Shown here piece after piece: positions 4,936 to 5,948 of a stretch of DNA of 5,948 nt (position 1 is the first letter of the stretch; each line of letters begins with the position of its first letter). The translations under genes were made by a program, and so were the position numbers. Origin of the DNA: Deltaproteobacteria bacterium (lineage in GTDB: Bacteria; Desulfobacterota; Dissulfuribacteria; Dissulfuribacterales; S140-46); assembly GCA_015491585.1 (NCBI GenBank), contig WFVQ01000261.1, positions 1 through 5,948 on the forward strand, read 5' to 3'. The notes below the pieces were generated by a model that was given only the letters and a program-made list of their open reading frames with translations, was not told the origin of the DNA and ran no database searches.

Positions 4936-5948
4936 GGATCCCTCCTTTCACGTCTTCAAAAAACCGCCTCAACCTCTCTTTTAGCACCTGGGGATGGTGA
5001 TTACAAAGGGCCTTGCGCCGTCCCTTTTCTCCCATGGAAAGGGCCTCCTCCGGTCGGCTGCAGAGCCGCTGCATGGCGTGCGCCCATGCCCTGACATCGT
5101 CTGGAGGGATGAGCCACCCCTCCTCCCCGTGGGAGATCAGGCAGCGGCAGACTTCCAGGTCCGATGCCAGAATCGCCGTTCCCGCGGCCATAGCCTCTAT
5201 TATCTTCAAAGGGCAGCATCCCTGGAGGGTGTTGCGGTCCACCGGGGCCAGTGGGGCCAGGAGGGCCAGGGCACGGCCCATGAGCTCGGCCACCTCTTCC
5301 CTGCTACGCGGTGGAAGAAGCTTCACCCGGCCCTGGAGCCCCAGCTTCCGCACCAGCCGCTCCACCGGCTTGAGCCAGCGCCGTTTCCCCGTGTGGACCA
5401 CCGTCATCCGGGCCGAATCCTCCAGACGGGCGAGGGCGGTGATGGCGGTCTCCACCCCCTGCCAGGGCTGAAGGCTACCCACATAGAGGAACTCCCCCGG
5501 TTTGCCGTTGCTGCGGGACCGTTCAGCCTCGAAGAAGGTGGCCAGGGCCCCGTTGGGGATGAGGGAGATAGTGTGGGCCGGCGTGCCCATTCGAATCAGG
5601 GCCTTGCGGGTCACCGGGGAGACCGTGAGTATGGCTGCGGCGCGGCTCAGGCACCACCACTCAATGTCCCTCAGTTTTTCCAACAGCGTTCCCCGCAGCG
5701 TGACGGCAGGATATGTGTGGGGGAGCTCCCACGAAGGGAGGCCGTTCACCTCGAAGATGGCGGGTGTATGTGGAAACGCTGTGGTGGCGGGTATTCCACT
5801 CCAGGGGTCGCGAAAGAGCAGGAGGTCGGGCGGGGTAGGCAGGGCGGCCAAGTAGTCCTCTGTAAGACGGCCGAACCTCTGGGCCCTCCTGAGGAGGTTG
5901 GATTCGCGGATGTGCCACCTTCGTATAACGAGGGAATCGCTCTCCAAC
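4805..5948 (-). CDS. GT4-like glycosyltransferase, N-terminus outside the window
   Basis: A GT-B fold sugar transferase, cytoplasmic or membrane-associated, probably using a nucleotide-sugar donor for surface polysaccharide or glycolipid synthesis; donor and acceptor cannot be told. Numbering from the first in-window start-like codon (TTG at 5947), the partial N-terminal domain includes FEVNGLPSWEL (65-75) and a linker LTVSPVTRKAL...LIPNG (107-133). The C-terminal domain starts at FLYVGSLQPWQGVETA (153-168). The donor-site region is GCCPLKIIEAMAAGTAILAS (243-262), where the first Glu of the usual EX7E motif is Gly. The first beta strand of the fold is missing, so the true start is upstream of the window. 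The family-like part ends near residue 330; the last 50 or so residues are Gly/His/Gln/Pro-rich and overlap the next gene by 131 bp. That tail may be an artefact of a homopolymer (4958-4963). Confidence 0.87.
   Translation of the reverse strand, partial: LESDSLVIRRWHIRESNLLRRAQRFGRLTEDYLAALPTPPDLLLFRDPWSGIPATTAFPHTPAIFEVNGLPSWELPHTYPAVTLRGTLLEKLRDIEWWCLSRAAAILTVSPVTRKALIRMGTPAHTISLIPNGALATFFEAERSRSNGKPGEFLYVGSLQPWQGVETAITALARLEDSARMTVVHTGKRRWLKPVERLVRKLGLQGRVKLLPPRSREEVAELMGRALALLAPLAPVDRNTLQGCCPLKIIEAMAAGTAILASDLEVCRCLISHGEEGWLIPPDDVRAWAHAMQRLCSRPEEALSMGEKGRRKALCNHHPQVLKERLRRFFEDVKGGIHGRVEGGHPPQQKGGGDSGYDPGDSRRSPGHQQRHHQIPEQSR
4941..4948 (-). promoter_or_regulatory. Ribosome binding site of the membrane-protein gene, inside the glycosyltransferase frame
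   Basis: On the - strand AAAGGAGG is followed by GATCC and then ATG at 4935. The site decides that start and matches the two other resident genes (AAGGAGGGA before ATG). In the glycosyltransferase frame the same bases are read as part of VKGGIHG, which argues that this is really the junction between two adjacent genes. Confidence 0.8.
4958..4963 (-). other. T6 homopolymer (on - strand) at the end of the glycosyltransferase domain
   Basis: The - strand reads CGG TTT TTT GAA in the glycosyltransferase frame. A shift by one base in either direction here meets a stop at once: TGA at 4958-4956 for a backward shift, or AAG ACG TGA ending at 4948 for a forward shift. The second stop touches the next gene's ribosome binding site. 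The run could be a sequencing miscount, a mutational hotspot or a translational slip site; the sequence alone does not decide. Confidence 0.55.

Noticed and set aside
5013..5471. A 152-codon + strand frame opposite the glycosyltransferase
   Set aside because: It is an Arg/Ser-rich shadow of the glycosyltransferase gene, without a ribosome binding site or family resemblance.

Overview
The window looks like chromosome from an anaerobic, GC-rich bacterium, most likely a sulfate-reducing or related member of the Desulfobacterota (former Deltaproteobacteria). The clues are the tail of a cytochrome c3-type multiheme protein, an ADP/AMP-cycle acetate-activating enzyme, strong AAGGAGGG ribosome binding sites and GC-rich codon use. 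This placement is inference; no marker gene is present.

Left part (1-822, + strand): the last 56 codons of a class III (c3-like) cytochrome c are followed 13 bases later by a small secreted protein of unknown function. The pair closes with a strong intrinsic terminator (676-705). A 118-base intergenic stretch follows, carrying a short inverted repeat upstream of the next gene. Middle part (823-2724, + strand): a complete AMP-forming acetyl-CoA synthetase, which activates acetate (or a similar short acid) to the CoA thioester.

Mobile-element island (about 2740-4353): the space downstream of the synthetase holds the wreck of an IS3-family orfB transposase on the - strand. It abuts an apparently intact IS5-family insertion sequence of about 1250 bp with 16-bp terminal inverted repeats (15/16 matches) and a full-length DDE transposase. 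The IS is clearly more AT-rich than its surroundings. A - strand intrinsic terminator sits in its 3' non-coding part. The two flanks of the IS do not carry matching target duplications and belong to unrelated sequences, suggesting a deletion or rearrangement at this site.

Right part (4321-5948, - strand): a glycosyltransferase (GT4-like, 5' end outside the window) is followed by a two-helix membrane protein of unknown function whose last 10 codons and stop are supplied by the IS5 end. The two genes overlap by 131 bp as the reading frames stand. The overlap may be false: a six-base homopolymer at 4958-4963 sits where a one-base change would end the glycosyltransferase just before the next gene's ribosome binding site. 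The two genes converge on the synthetase gene, with the mobile elements filling the convergent gap.

No CRISPR array, tRNA, rRNA, defence system or obviously new multi-gene system was seen. The most interesting points are the IS-terminated membrane protein, the homopolymer-linked overlap, and the uncharacterised secreted partner of the cytochrome.
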